Made by a program: the position numbers and the translations under genes | Assembly: GCA_948099385.1 (NCBI GenBank) | Contig: CANUEZ040000167.1 | Coordinates: 4,997,001-5,061,000, forward strand | Length of the DNA: 64,000 bases | Reading direction: 5' to 3' | Source: Fasciola hepatica | Lineage: Eukaryota; Platyhelminthes; Trematoda; Plagiorchiida; Fasciolidae | Shown: positions 48,181 to 61,700 of the stretch, in pieces | Numbering within the stretch: position 1 is the stretch's first letter | Layout: each line of letters begins with the position of its first letter | Notes under the pieces: model-generated | The model's database searches: none | The model's input: only the letters and a program-made list of their open reading frames with translations | What the model was told of the DNA's origin: nothing

Positions 48181-49333
48181 TAAGATAATTAGTACAAGTA
48201 GTAATGTCCGGAATAACACACACGTAGAACCGAGAAGTCCCAAGTAGCAGAGAGTTACTGTCTTTCGAGTGCGATTAGAATACACTCGCTTATATGTGGA
48301 GCACCACTGGCAGATTACGAGTCGGTCGATCACTATGTCCTCGGTCCGGTTGGATCCAAATGATCCGATGACCTGGGTTCGAATACATCTGCTTGGTGTA
48401 ACCCCGCCTTCCTGACAGACAAGCGGCTATTGCGCAGCGAGCGGCTTCGTGTACAGAGGTCCTGATAGCTCAGGCCTCGTACCGATCCGAGTGAAAACAC
48501 AGTGCGGTCTAGCAAGACAAAGCAATTATAGCAAGAATTTCCCTTGGAGTAAAATTACTATACTTCAAGACAAGCTAAGGTCAATGATCTACCCGAATGG
48601 CAGGCTAATTCAGAATAAAACTATGGCGAAAAGCATGTTTTCGGTTCACAGCGATTTTAAGGTAGTATCGCACGTGTATAAAGCGATTAGGCAGGCGTAA
48701 TTTGTAACAACTGCAGAGGTGGAAATTAGGCTTTACGATTGATCGTTTTGTTTCCAAAAGCGATTCATTATCACTCCAATTACCTAGACCGAGCATGGTT
48801 TTTGTTCACAGAAAGGTTACTAATCCTTACCTGACAGGATGACGTCACGGGTCAAGGTCAAATTTAACTGAGATAATTGGTTTCAGCCCCATTTCGCAAT
48901 AATAGTTTTGTTCCTCACTAAGCCGCCACGCAGCATTGTGATGAGCTATTACACACAAACACGCACGAGCTAGATGAATGAACGGAGAAGTCTGAATGCC
49001 CCTTTTGTGGGCTGGAATCAGGCTGGAATAAGATCATACTGAGAACCACTAGCAAAAATGTGAAAGAAGCACGCAGAATGAAACGAAAGTATTCAGTTTA
49101 CCACAAGTTTCCCAAACACTTTCGTTAGCAAGCCCTCTCACTTTTTATTATGATTTATCATTATCAAACACGACTTTTCAATTCGAGCTTCTACTCCATG
49201 TTTTCAGCTTTTTTAGTAACCAGAAAATAGTTTAGTCACTTACGAGATCTTATTGTGGATATTCCAAGGTTATTTTCAAATATTCACGTTTCCCAATACT
49301 GGAAAACCGGCTTGCTTACTTCGCGTCCAAAAG
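48181..49333. other. No gene recognised
   Basis: A B-box-like GGGTTCGAATAC near 48373 hints at another tRNA-derived repeat, but the A box is unclear. Confidence 0.35.
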
Positions 49334-49409
49334 TCCCGCGCCGAGAGCTGGAATCAGACTGGTGACTTTGCGCTTACCAAGCAGATGCTCTGCCAGCTGA
49401 GCTATCGAT
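49334..49409 (-). repeat. tRNA-Thr-like pseudogene or SINE head
   Basis: The minus strand is tRNA-sized. Its A box TAGCTCAGCTGGCAGAGC is intact, the anticodon loop reads TTGGTAA (GGT, Thr) and the degraded B box is GTCTGATTCC. The acceptor ends do not pair and the T arm is broken, so it is not a functional tRNA. A related segment is at 62847-62922. Confidence 0.5.
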
Positions 49410-52400
49410 CTTCTCTAGCTGGGTGTGCGTAGTGAAAGTGAACACATGATGATGCGCAAGCCGCTATTCCGGTAGTACACGGAAATCGTCGTTATTTTAA
49501 TAGCCTCGTCCGTCACTTATCATTGAGAAGAACAGCACGCGGCTCAAGACCATCCAGTAGGCTTTGAAATATATCCTCGTAGAGTAGTATTGTCACTGGG
49601 ATCCTAAGTCTCCTAGATAATGAAAGATCCATTTGCATTTTGTTTATCCAAAAGTTTTGAATGGGAAAACGCAAGCGGTTTTTTCATTATCTGAGTCCCA
49701 TTTCTGCTGAGTTCCACAGGACGTGCTGGGCATATTAAGCCCTCGGTGGGCTTTTCGGTGAGTAGCATAATTAAGTGATATTTGTTGCTCAATGGGAAGG
49801 CAGTCAAATCAGTACTTTTTAGCCGAAAACTCTGGCTGACTTTAAATTTCCAGTCTTGCAATACACCTTTACTTCTTCTGATAGCAGTATCATATTACGG
49901 ACAAATCTTTCACATGGCAAGTCAGCGAATGCCAAATGACTTCCGCAAATTTTGTATCGTGTAGTAGAAAACCATTCATTCCTATCAAAACACCTAATCA
50001 GAAATGAAAGCTGCCACTGATTTTGTAAGTATATAACAAAGTGATTTGGACAAGGGGAAAACATTCTTTTCTTCGGAATTCGGTAAACAACTGCGCAATT
50101 TGTGTCGTTTTTTCGGATTCCGATGTTAATCGAGACTCATGACTAACCATGAACATGGCCGTTTTGTCGGAGTAGTCAAGAAGTGGTTTCGTTGTTGGCT
50201 TATTTACACCCATTGTACGAAGAATTGTTGAGACTAATTGCATTCCCAGAAAATGATAAACTGCAAAACCTTCGTGGATAAAAATATGTGGTGGACGCTG
50301 ATAGCGTTCAGAAACAACCAGGGTGGTGGATTCTTATGACTGCGTTAACGGGATATGATCAATCAGACGAACACTGTTACTAAAATGCCGTGAATACGTC
50401 CATGTCAGAAAGGATTCTACTTGAATGTTTTCGAGTCTTTCAACCGAGCCATTGGCAATTGCAGTCTTTCATCTTATTTGGCGTCCACCTCTAATACCGA
50501 ATAGGGACCCTCTTTTTTCCCTCCCCCCTCCCATTGTTGGGTTGTCCCTTTCGTCAATCTGTTCTAAGGAGACTTCTTTATCATCTCATCGAATTCTAAC
50601 TAGTGTTGAAACCGGTTCGCAATCAGTTATCATCACCGGAAACCACCAAAACCTCATGGAACGGAACTATTCGAATTGTCATTCTTCATCGAGGTACCAA
50701 CAATGAAGAACACCCTGACAACGTTTATTTCTTTAGCCTTTTCATTACTTATTATTTTCCAAGTACCGAATGATCTCTTTACTCCGTGATACAGTACTCC
50801 CACTAGAAGATGGAGCTCATGTTCATCGTAGGCCATGCTAATTCATGTAGTTTTAAAGATTAAAAAATTATATTATTTCCTACGGTTGTTTGCTTGTCAG
50901 TGTCTCCGTAGATGTGGTGGTCAAGTAAGAAGCACGGTACAAACATACTGATATAATCTACATGATAACGTAATTTGGGCGGACAAGTAGTGACCAATGT
51001 CTGGTCCATGCCCCAGTGTAGCCTAGTCCAAAGGATACGCGGCACTACTAAGTGCACGTGCTCCGGTTTGAGGCCCATGGTCAACGAAGTCGCTTTCTTT
51101 TTGGATCACCCAATTTTTTTGTTCACTTGACGTATACTGAGATCCAAATGAATCAGCAGTACTCCGAAGATGATTTGCTCCGCAGCGCCGAAACCATACT
51201 TAAATTTACGCTACCTTCATGCGATACAAATACTCAACTCAGTACTGACAATCTACGGATCATCCGTACATCTGTTTCATCCTTGTTAGGAATATTCTGC
51301 TGTGCACATACATTAAGTCCCAACAAAATACCCAACTGGTCGTGCACCATTATGAGTCACATTCGCTAAGTATGCAAACTAATGAGGCAAATTTAATCAC
51401 ACGTTCCTCCGCTTTTGTTTCACTAAGTAGACCAACTCCTGCGCAACAGAGTTCTTTACCTTAGATTCAGTGATAATGCCGCTTGAGCAAACTATTCTTA
51501 CAAAGAGATTCTAATTCCGCTCCTTTCACACACGCACATACACGTGTGAACCAAAATAAGACGAGGGCTCTCATTGCTTTGTTTCACATCAACACCTCGC
51601 CAAGTATTGCCCAAATGGAAAGCAATAGCCGATGGTCCACACACCAGTCATCTCTGTATTGGGACTACGTGCATGCACGGTGTTGAGCTAATTCTTCTGT
51701 CTATCACTCTCATTATATGGGTTTGATTTTCCGGATTAGCATCTACCTGCTTCTATTTCACTGGGATCTACTTGTTTATCTGTAGGATTCCTTTTATCTG
51801 TCTCAGTGGGCTTCCGAAATTAGTACGTCTTCTTTTGTCTGATTGACGGGATCAGCTCCATAACCGTCTCTTTCTGTTGCCACGGTCGTCCCCACTGAAA
51901 GCAGATTGATTATCCTGCATGTGTTGTTCTTTGTATGTGAACAAAACATTGCACAAAAAATTAATCGGTGATATCAGCCGTCACTGGGTTTTTTACCACG
52001 AGAAGACCAATTTAACCCAAAATCATAACACGATTTTTATAGCTCCTTGATTTCTTGCTTTGTTTCACATACACGATTGACACTCAAGTTCTACGGGCAG
52101 CTAGAAAGTCAATTTTTCTTTTTGTTTAAAAAAATTATCATAGACTTCATTATTTGTATTCTGCCTGCTCTCTTTTATTGTAATTCCACCTGAATCAGTC
52201 ATGCTTGTGTTGAGAACTGTACGCTATTGCTTCAATTTATTAACTTATAACTGTTTTGTCTAATTTTATTTAGTATCACAGTAAGGCATTTTCAGTGGCA
52301 GCATGTTTACACGCACTTGCGAAAGAGGAGGCAAATGGGTGTGAGAAACCAATGGTTGTAGTGACTGATTATTTCTAACGTACTGATCTCCGGAAGTGTA

Positions 52401-52583
52401 GATATTTTGGTTCCTGTTTAGCTAATTGTACAATATAGAATAATATAGTACTGTCGCAGACTGCGAAGTCAAATTCACGGGGAATAGTGCCAGTCAGCTT
52501 GATGGAAACAGTGCACCGCAATATCCAGTAGTTTGTTTTCATGTTGACGAACAGGGGTTCTATGCAGTTCTCTGCTCCAGGTC
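49410..52583. other. No gene recognised; scattered open stretches
   Basis: Two places have a coding-like look but no family I can name: 49998-50243 (-) and 51052-51369 (+, with EIQMNQQYSEDDLLRSAETI). Splice sites around them are ambiguous. The rest is AT-rich and featureless. Confidence 0.35.
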
Positions 52584-53245
52584 TTAAATTCTATGTTTCC
52601 AGATTTTTTCTATAGTGCGATGGGCCTTTGTTTTTGCTTCTGTCAGATTGGGGTGGAATATTGTGATGATTGCAATTGAATTCAGAACTTGCTTGCCCAC
52701 TTGTATTTCAATAGTCCGCTGAGTACACTTCGAATTCGACTCCGTTATTTCGTTCTCGGTCCCTCGGACAAATTCTTGTTCTGTGTCGGAGCTATGGCAA
52801 ATGCTTCCAGAGAGTAGCGTACTCCCTGCGTCATTCCGGTATGTTACGAATACTGCGCCAATTAAGATACTTTCATTGCGCAGGAGGATACAGTTGCATC
52901 CGTCAGCACTTTTTCCAGGAAACAATTCGCATGACACTTATATTTCAGGGTCACTAAATACCCTATTGTTCTGACGGTTTTGCACCTTCAGTCTAGATCT
53001 AATTGGTTGGTCTGCACCGAGTGCTCTAAGACTTACGTAGCCTAGGGTGTAGCTTGACGACCGATATACAAAATGGTGATTTGTTTCTACTCCTAGAAAC
53101 AGCAAGGGTTAACAAAATATTATTAAAGTCTTTGGGCGTCACAGACATACAAGTGATATGGTGGAATATTTCAGCTTCCTTCTTGGGAACGAACATTATC
53201 TTCGTAGGTCTTTCGATGTCAAAGGTCCTTTCTGTGACTGTATAA
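52584..53245 (-). CDS. Possible two-exon host-gene fragment, unassigned
   Basis: Exon A (53245 down to 53037) follows an acceptor ending TTTTTAACAG and stops at a perfect donor, GTAAGT. It reads VTERTFDIERPTKIMFVPKK, then EIFHHITCMSVTPKDFNNIL. Exon B (52936 down to 52584) begins after an AG with a poor pyrimidine tract and restores the frame exactly (1 + 2 bases). It encodes about 116 residues with CELFPGKSADGCNCILL, SILIGAVFVTYRN and IEIQVG...SIAIITIFHP, then TAA. The implied intron is about 100 bases. The strand-like pattern of exon B faintly recalls the GAIN fold of adhesion receptors, but no Cys/Trp cleavage-site motif follows, so I do not assign it. A SINE lies 68 bases upstream. Confidence 0.3.
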
Positions 53246-53312
53246 CTGTTAAAAACGTTAGCCGGCTGGACCACAATGGGGTCAGCACACTGCTTCGCTA
53301 CGACGAGAGATA

Positions 53313-53556
53313 GCTTTTTATTGCTTACTTGCACAGAAGTGCAATGAAAAGAGTATAGCCCACAGCCAAAAAGGCCCAATTGCACTATTAGGGATAAATG
53401 GCCACCAGAACCTGAGCCTTTGGGTGGATAACCACATAGGGTCCAATAGGTCCGGTGTGACCACAAGCCGGCTGAAGTGACCTGTGATGGTGAAGATTCG
53501 AGCCTCTGACCTTCGCGATGGCTATCAAGTGCTCTAAACCACTCGACCACCAGCGG
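53313..53556 (-). repeat. tRNA-derived SINE, copy 3
   Basis: On the minus strand the head has A box GGTCGAGTGGTTTAGAGC and B box GGCTCGAATCT. The body (GGACCCTATGTGG, CCCAAAGGCTCAG, CTAATAGTGCAATTGG) and tail (TGCACTTCTGTGC, then CAATAAAAAG) match copy 2 in order. It is about 244 bases long. It is frame-open with the candidate exon downstream, which probably explains the long open stretch there. Confidence 0.8.
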
Positions 53557-55206
53557 TTACCTGGACATAAATCTTTACCCACGTTCATGAATGTGTACAG
53601 AGACAGCAAAGTTTAGTTATTGCCGTGCGACAGAGGTTTTGAGAACAGGAGAGTTACTCACAGAAAGAGGTGAAATGATCTATACGCAGAATAGATTATT
53701 TTAGCATCAAGGTTACATTTTTTCTGACTAAATTAATTACCAGGAGGTGTTTAATAACTTGCCAAGTGCCATGGAAACTAGAGTACTTTGTCCGTTAAAG
53801 GATTTTCGGATTTGATTTGCTTATTAAACAGCTCCGCCTAGATTTTCCATCGATCTTTGTAAGTCTCTTTTTTTCTAGCATCTTTTTCAGGGACTTCTAA
53901 CGAAACATATTTCTATTTACCTAGGTGAAGTCAAATCGGTGATACTAAAGAAAGCAAAAGTTGTACCTGTTGGTTGGACTTCCAAAAAAAGGCTGATTGG
54001 CCAATTTAGCCGTCGAGATGACTGCTATGGGTGTTTTCCCAGGTCACTTCTGCCGGTTCGCTTTACGAACTGTTGTCGGGTGCACCTTAACAGTACCGTA
54101 GTCAGAGTTGCTGACTGGAGCCGATATTTTTTGTCTGTGAACCGTTGCACAGTTTTCAAGGAACAATACCTGAGCAGGATTCCAATTTAGTAAAAAGTGT
54201 ATTACATTAGCCTATTCAAGTGTAATGAGGACACCTGACTCATCCCCTTTGAAGTCACCAACGAATTTGCACAAAAATACATCCATGTTGGAGATCCAAG
54301 AAGTTGACAGAAGTTGTAAACGTGCGGATCTGAACGAAAACTTATATCGCAATGACGCTAATCAGCTGGGGTCGGAACGCGACTGTACGGAGAGACGGTA
54401 TTCCATCATAAATCAATCATAGTTCTTACATAACACAGTCGAATGCGCTGGCTGTCTGGATAGGACCGTGGCTGATTTACCAGCTGAGGCCCATCGACTT
54501 GGGAGGTGATCCGACTGTTGGGCAACTCCAGTTTGAGAAAACATCCTGGTGTCTCCGTTGGACAATTTTGACTGCAAGGCCGCTGCAAATAGCAAGGCGT
54601 GAGACAAGTCTGTTTAAATTGTTCGTCCCTTAAGGTGGTCCTCTGGACAGGCAATAATTTGGCGCGTCATTCGGTTCAGTACCCAAGACCCAAATTGATT
54701 TGCTTATTCTGACTCTAATCTATTTATGTAATGACGCATTGTTAATGGTAATTTTCAAGTACCCTGCAAATATCGATTCTGTAATTTTAAAAACTATTAT
54801 GTTTGCAATTAGTCAGCTGACATAGGGTGTAAGAAATTCGTTCATTAGCCCTCTCGTAAGCCAGCAAGCAAGCAAGAAAGAATGTGTATCATCTATAACA
54901 AGGGCAATCAGTACATGAAATTGAGTGCGATCAAGCAGAGCCACTGTGCGGACAACCAATCAACAAGGGCGCATGACTCACCGGTTTCGGGGTGTGCATA
55001 AGATAGTCAGTTGCTCCTCCAGTGGTGGTAAGACCAAACAATATCATCTCCCTCGTCAAATTCGCAACAAAAACCAGAGTTAAACTGTTTCTTTTTCAGT
55101 ATTTCAGTGTTTTGTGTCCGTACACAAACGTCCACAAGAGTACCAAGAAGTACGACATCAATGCAAGCAGAAAAGGTACCATTTCTGTGACTAACTGCAA
55201 TAAGTA
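53557..55206. other. No gene recognised
   Basis: Unassigned sequence between the SINE and the leader of the next retroelement. Confidence 0.4.
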
Positions 55207-55790
55207 GAGACCAGACGAAATCCAGTCTAAGAACTAGTCGATGGGCAACATCGGGTTCCAACCACCATGCCTCTGAAAAAGACACTCCAACGAATAAGCA
55301 CGGGGGAAAACAGTTTACCGGTCTAAAATCCTTCGCTAGATGGACATAGGAGTGGAGTAACTGAGGTTTCTCTCTACGGTGGGAGAAGTGATCGCTCTTC
55401 ATTGAACAGCTATCGCCTACCTAAGCTGGGCAGCCCCATCCAAGTTCCGCTTGCTCCATCGGGTGTATCGGGCTAAGGAATGAATGAGAAAAGCGGATCG
55501 ATAACAAAACACCAGTGAAGACGAGAAAGATATTTGCAACAATCAGGTCTCACGTGACAGACGAGAAGAATTTCTTTCACGGGTTCTTTGGTCACGTTCC
55601 CCTTCTGGGTTAACGCCCCACTTCTCCGAAGACCAGACTTTTTAGTCAAAGGTTCCAACAGGGGTTCCCAAAGAAAACCCCCTTCCGTAGTGTGGGCAGC
55701 CTCGAAGTATGAATCACCCAGAAACTTTCGGCCTCTTTCCTGTAAAGGGCCTTACCAAATTTCCTCCCTTAATTCAGGATCGATACCAAA
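55207..55790 (+). promoter_or_regulatory. Conserved 5' leader of a non-LTR element
   Basis: These ~580 non-coding bases align with 16551-17150. Shared blocks include CTAGATGGACATAGGA, AGCTATCG..CGCCTAAGCTGG, CATCC.CGTTCCGCTTGCTCC, GCGGATCGATAACAAA and CAACAATCAGGTCTCA. Conservation ahead of the endonuclease in two otherwise decayed copies marks it as the element's 5' untranslated region. In this class that region usually carries the internal promoter. Promoter function is inferred. Confidence 0.6.
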
Positions 55791-58760
55791 AGCCAGGGGT
55801 TACTTCGGTTCTGAAGAAAATAATAATTACGAAGTAGGAAATAGACCAAACACACGTGTTCTCTTCAGTTGGCTGTACTCAACGTTCACAAGATATATCA
55901 GATACATCAACAGCATGATCTTGCTCGAACTGTCGAAACTTTCAAAATATACGTATACTGTCTCACCCAAACGCGCATACAAACACTACTTCTATGGTCA
56001 GTCTTTGCACCTGTCTCTATCTTCACTCTTCGTGTTTCGGATCATCCTATGTCTAGTGCTCGTAGACATTTTCGCATGGGGACTGCTCTGCTTATGATAG
56101 TTGAGTGTCCATTGTTAGACTAAATTTCAGTTAGCCGTCGTTTGTGTGAAGTTCGGTTTAGCAGCTCTGTACAAGTCAAGAACAAGACACCGAAGCTTTG
56201 ATGCTCACTTATCGTATTTGACTGCAGTTCCTCTAAGTCGAAAGATGAATTCTATCGGGGTTTATCTCATCTGTTCAAACAGTGCATTCAAAAGACGTGT
56301 GCAAATAACGCCGGAGATTACAACGCTAAATTTAACTGTTTGAAGGATTCCGAGAGTTATATAGTGAACCCGTTTGCTATACCGGCCGATTGCTCTGACA
56401 ATGGCAATTGTCTCATCTAACAGTGCCCTGATGACAGACTTTTACTGGAAATAGCTAGCTTTTGCCATGAGAAGCGGCATAAAATGATATGGCCTCCTCT
56501 AACGTCTTCACAACGTTGGTCTCAGATTGACCACGTCGTCATTAAGCAAACCTAACGTGAGTTAACCGAAGATTGTCGTTCATTTTGGTCTATGCCTGTG
56601 GACTTGGATCACGCCTTGGTACTTGCTGGCTTCTATTGACACCTCATCTGTGAGCACGCGAACGATAAATCACCCGTCCTACACAGGTGCTTCTGAACAA
56701 TGACCGGCCATCTAATTTCCAGACCGAACTGTCTACAAAGTTATTGATGCAGCTGGATGTAAAAGACCCAAATGAACGCTGGGAGCAGCTCAAGGGGCCT
56801 TGTACACAGCTTCCAGTCCCACATAAGACTCCTATTCAAGTAGGCTTCACAAACGATGGATAACTTTGACATCTGTTTCTGTGTTAGATGCTCTCATATC
56901 CCTCTCTCCGAATATCACATTCAATGAGGTGCACAATTCCCATGGTCGTCAACCGACTAGCAGTTTAATAAATGACCGTGAGTAGTGTTGAATTGCAAAA
57001 TGCGGAGCAATGAAGAAGGTTACGTCTTTCAAAAGTTGCAGCAACCTTGACTGTTTGGTTAGAGATGCTGGCTCACGGAAGCCACGTGCGTGTCAGATAA
57101 TCAGGGAATCCAAAGGCTCACTGACTCACCCTCAGGGACTTTTCCTGAACCTTGATGCGGAGCACTTGAAGTTACAGTTCGGTTGGCTCAATATCACAGT
57201 AATGATACCTGCAACAATACTTGCAAGGGAAGCGAAGCAGGTATATTTTCCTCCTTCATCAGAAATGGAGATTACCCGGGAAGCGGGTTAGCTAAAAAGA
57301 TACTCGGCTGCTGGATTAGAGGGGCAGTCTCCGCCTTTTTCAAGGATGAAAGAGAAACTTTGGTTTCGGAGCCAAAAACTACACCGGGTAGTCTGGGATA
57401 CCGAATGGAATCTCGAAGATTGGTGAGAGATTTACAATAAAGTTGACAGGTCTTCTTGTGAAAACCACAGATGAATAAGCCTGGTAAGTATCGAGTCCAA
57501 TATACTCACTGGGTCCATTCGTCACCGACTATCCAATGTTCTCGAAAGGTGAGCGTATGAGAACCATGCCAATTGCAGGCTAGACTGAGGTTTTAATGAG
57601 CACAGCTCGTCAAATTTTGAGTTCACGCACGCCTTCTGTAGATCAACAATCTCTGTCTTTCTTGATTTGAAAGAGGCATTTGATCCGGTCGACTGCATAG
57701 TTCTCTGATACTGTTGCTTTTTGAAGGGTCTGCCAGAGAAATTCATTTCTCTTTTTCAACGCTTGTATGCAAACAGCCGAGGCCGAGTTCGTGTTTACGA
57801 AGATCTTTCAACCGAGTTCATTACGAGGAGTTTTCGTCAGGGTTACTTTCTTTCGCTCTTCCACTTCAATTCTGACATGGTCCTTCAGATTGTCCTATTC
57901 TCGTGTGGGAATGATGAGACCAATCTATGCTCAAGCAGTAGGTTGTATGATTAGGAACACGCGGACGATATTGTTCTTCTGAATAAAGATCCAGGTAAGT
58001 TGCACACTTTCTTAGATAGTCAAAACAACCGCATAGCGGAGTCTAGATGTGCTTCCCACGTTGAAATTGTGAGGCATTGCTGCAACACTGAGATGACACT
58101 AAACCTTGTCTTTGAAAGGGGAGTTCTAGCTGAAGTACATAAGTTTTGTTCTCCGTGGCAGTTACATTTGGACAGGTGGAAGGATTTCGGACGAAATGTC
58201 ATAGCGTAAACAGAAGGCGTGATTGGCTTCTGGTAATTTCAGCCATTTGTGGGGCCTGCATGACATTCATCTTTCTGTCAAGGGTCGAGTGTACAGTGCG
58301 GTAGCTCTTTTACACGGTCCAGGAACGCGATCATTAAGTATGGAACATGGGCCACGACTCTTGGTGCTTCAGAATCGACGTCTCCATAGTATCGCGCGAA
58401 GCTGATGAGATCACGGTATTAACAGTGCTGAGGTTAGGCCTAGATTGTTAGGAGCTAGAAGGCTGTCACCAAAACAGGTACTAAACTTAGCAGGCTAAGG
58501 TGGCTGCGACTTTTGTTACGCATGTTCACTGGGAGACTTTTTCGGTGTACGCCTTTCCCAAATGCCGGTCGTAGTATGGGCTGGTAGAAAGGTGTGAAAT
58601 CTTTGATCCGTCGACTTGGCCAAGTAACAAGTGTGAGCTTTCCGGGTTGTGGACCATGAAATCAGCCTCTCAGGTGGTTGGAGACATTTTGTGATATGGC
58701 TTGGGATATCTGCCAGTGGAAGGGACACTTTCTTCATCTTCGTAATCTCCTCTTGTCTTT
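55791..58760 (+). pseudogene. Near full-length non-LTR retrotransposon relict
   Basis: The endonuclease begins with ARTVETFKIYVYCLTQTRIQ (55925-55985) and carries C-SSKSKDEFYRGLSHL and PADCSDNGNCLI (56380-56415). The linker holds GYVFQKLQQP and SDNQGIQRLTDSPS. The RT (about 57600-58200) holds LPEKFISLFQRLYANSRGRV, FRQGYFLSLFHFN and the box EHADDIVLLNK near 57955-57985, where Tyr of YADD has become His. The C-terminal part (GHDSWCF.IDVSIV, then a degraded RLRWLGHVL/MTW region) runs to about 58750. Stops occur in every domain. With its leader it is one of the longest copies in the window, in the same subfamily as 27240-28480. Confidence 0.82.
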
Positions 58761-61700
58761 TTGTTTTCGAATTAAATCTTTTGATGCTCCTATTCATTCT
58801 GCCCACAACTCGATTATTCTCCGCAAAAGGAACTTTTAAAAATGTGATCATTAAAGATGTGCTTCCATTTACTGATTGTCGATTATGGTCGATGCTTGAG
58901 TGACAGCGTCAAAAACACACTAACCCCCGTCGATTTTGAATGACACACAGCACTTCACCGGCGACCGGCTGGTTACGAAATTTACTGTTGCTTTTAACTT
59001 CAAGATTCAGAGTCATCTGTTTGTTTATCTATCTGTTTTGTTAAATATCTTTTTCGGTATTCGGTGGTGTAGCTCTAATACAGGCGTTAAATAACCAAGT
59101 TATGCACTGCGGGTTTTCAACAAACATCATAAAGCAGATACCTTTGAGCGATTTACACTTCTGATCACGTACAAGTGACAGATCAAATATTATCAACGAC
59201 CAAAAAAGCAGACAAACTGGAATCTTTTCAAACAATTGAACCGCCTATTTGCACGGAATAGGGAATGAACCAGTTCAGGTTTTCATTTTCCAATGCGAAT
59301 AAACTTCATTGATTAGTAATCTGAGTGAAGTTAAAATTACTTCTGAATTCATCTTTTCGGACTTTCTGTACTGATATGTATTCTGAGTGATGGCCAACCT
59401 GCTTGGTTAAATTCCTGAGGCCTTCTTTCTCTTGTGATGGGTGTGTGAAAGCGAGTCAGTGAAGATTCATTTTCTGATTGATTTCATTCTTTGTCACTTT
59501 GTTCTTCAGACGGCACGAGAATATGGCGAAATTTGTAGTTGGTTAGGAGTTGTGTTTCGGAGAAGCTATTCCTGTTTACGTAAGCGGGGGTGGAGCATTC
59601 GGTACACCACCACCTCGACTTTGCAAAACGTCTATGCGATTTATCACAGTTTTCTGTCAAGTCACCGACTGTTTTTGAAAGTTTTTACAATGGTCTCACG
59701 AACAGTGACTGGATGGACTCATGCGAATTGAACGACTGAGTCTACCACTTACAATCACCACAATGGTCTATAATACTTTGAAGTGAACTCGTCTCTCGCA
59801 CGTTTTAGTGGGCCGTCCACTCTGCGAAGGTTCGTTTTCAAGCGCGTCAGGGCCAGCCCAAATCACTTTTCCTTTGTTCATCCAATTTATTTGTCTCGCA
59901 TCCCATCCGAGAGCCTTCAGAATTTAGCACCATTGATGTACGAAATGATAAAGTAAAGTTTGCTAAATTAGTCAATTATCTGACGTTTTGATTCATAGGC
60001 TTGGTGTAACTGTTCTCTGTATAGCGGGTTCCGTTTTTCTTTAATCAGCCGTATAGGTATCGGTAGTGAAGTACTGGAAAGGCCTTGGAGTCTATTAAAT
60101 TTCAATTGTTCAAATCTTGAACTAGTGCAGCATGCAATTTATCCTTGGATCTAGATGAAGTCAGCTGAACTACCTGGATACTCTTGATCGTAGAATACTA
60201 ATAGAGCCCATGTCCAATTGATGATGCGACACTATTTATTGCTCACGACCTGATTCGTTAAGGAATTTGCCATTCTCGTTGCTTGCTGCACAGCGTGTAA
60301 TCAAACCAAAATTTAGTCGTTGCGTAAGGACAAGGGCGTACAAAAAAGTAGAACATTCTTGTCGATAAATCAATCTGATCTGTTCACTAATGACTGCTGT
60401 GTTGGATTTGGTTTCCTGGATTTTGGTTGCTTTACTATCTCAGTTTTATTTTGTAATCAGTCAATAAAAGCTTCCGGTTTGCACCTCAGACGAGATCAAT
60501 TTAATTGATGAAAGAATCTTCATGGGTCAGCTAGTATGTGGCTCTTTTGAGCACTGCAACTACCTCATGTTTCTGAAGGACTGACACTTTGATACGAACC
60601 ACATTTCAAACAGCAAACGTTCACACGTTCCCTTGATGTTACTAATGCCAAGATTTCGCCTTACAAGGTGGTTGTGTTTTGACTTTACTGACTAGTCATT
60701 GTTCTGATGTGCTGTGCAGGTGTCACGATCCTAATCCACCATCTGCATGTGGGCTGCATGTAGGTGTATTTTTACGGCAGACAGACTTTTGCAAGTAACA
60801 TAGTTACGCTTCGGTCGGTCAAACGGCCGTTCCTGGTTTCATTTTTGTTGGTGCGCGGTCGCCTATGAACACAATTGAACGCATGGTCAGCGTTCTCATT
60901 ACCGCAAAAGTCAGTTGAAGTGTTCGGGAGAATTCGGTACCTGGGGGCTGAGACTTAGAGCAGTGAGTCACGTGAGGACCCATTCGGTTAGGTGCATCAG
61001 AGCCGGGTTACGGCCGTTAGGAGTGCATCCTTACTTCCTAAGCATCTTTGTCCTCAACTAACGTGACCATTTCTGAGTTCGAGTGAATACTTCTACGGGA
61101 CTAAAATAGCGGCGATCTGCAAAGTTAAGCTTCTAAAATAGAAATACCAGGATAAATGTCGACAGAGCAGTTCTAAATTTAGAACTGAGCACGCACGTTC
61201 ACTTACGATCATGAAATTCCAAGGCTATCAGAGAGATGAAACGTCAGATGTTACAAATACAAAAGCATGCAAAGAACCCATCACGTCCCGTTGACTGTAG
61301 ATAAAACTTTGGCGACCGAAACAGGAGCCTGTGAAAACCAACAACTTGAACTGCGGTCAATATCGACAAACAAAACTACTCAGAACTTATTTGCTGTGTT
61401 GCATCAAAAAGGTAAGTCAAAATACGCGAATTAAGGTGATGAGAATTATTCAGTTTGACGTCACTTTATTCAACTGAGTAGTACCAAGGATTCTTGGAAT
61501 AACTTCTGTACACTTTTGGTTTGACTGCTTGTGTACACGGCGGTAGACGACTTTTAACCGTATTGCATATGCTAGGATGAAAAATAATACAATATAACCG
61601 GAGAAAAACACAAAGAAGTAAACAAGCACGTTTTTGGTGATTCTCATTCGTGCGTATACATCACGCTATCAATGACAACCGTCAAATGGGATGAGAACCG

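Noticed and set aside
48310..48440. B-box-like GGGTTCGAATAC suggesting another tRNA-derived repeat
   Set aside because: No convincing A box at the right distance and no second copy in the window.
59511..59579. Small exon-like stretch between TTCTTCAG and GTAAGC
   Set aside because: Splice-like dinucleotides are common by chance, the peptide is not recognised and no partner exon was found.
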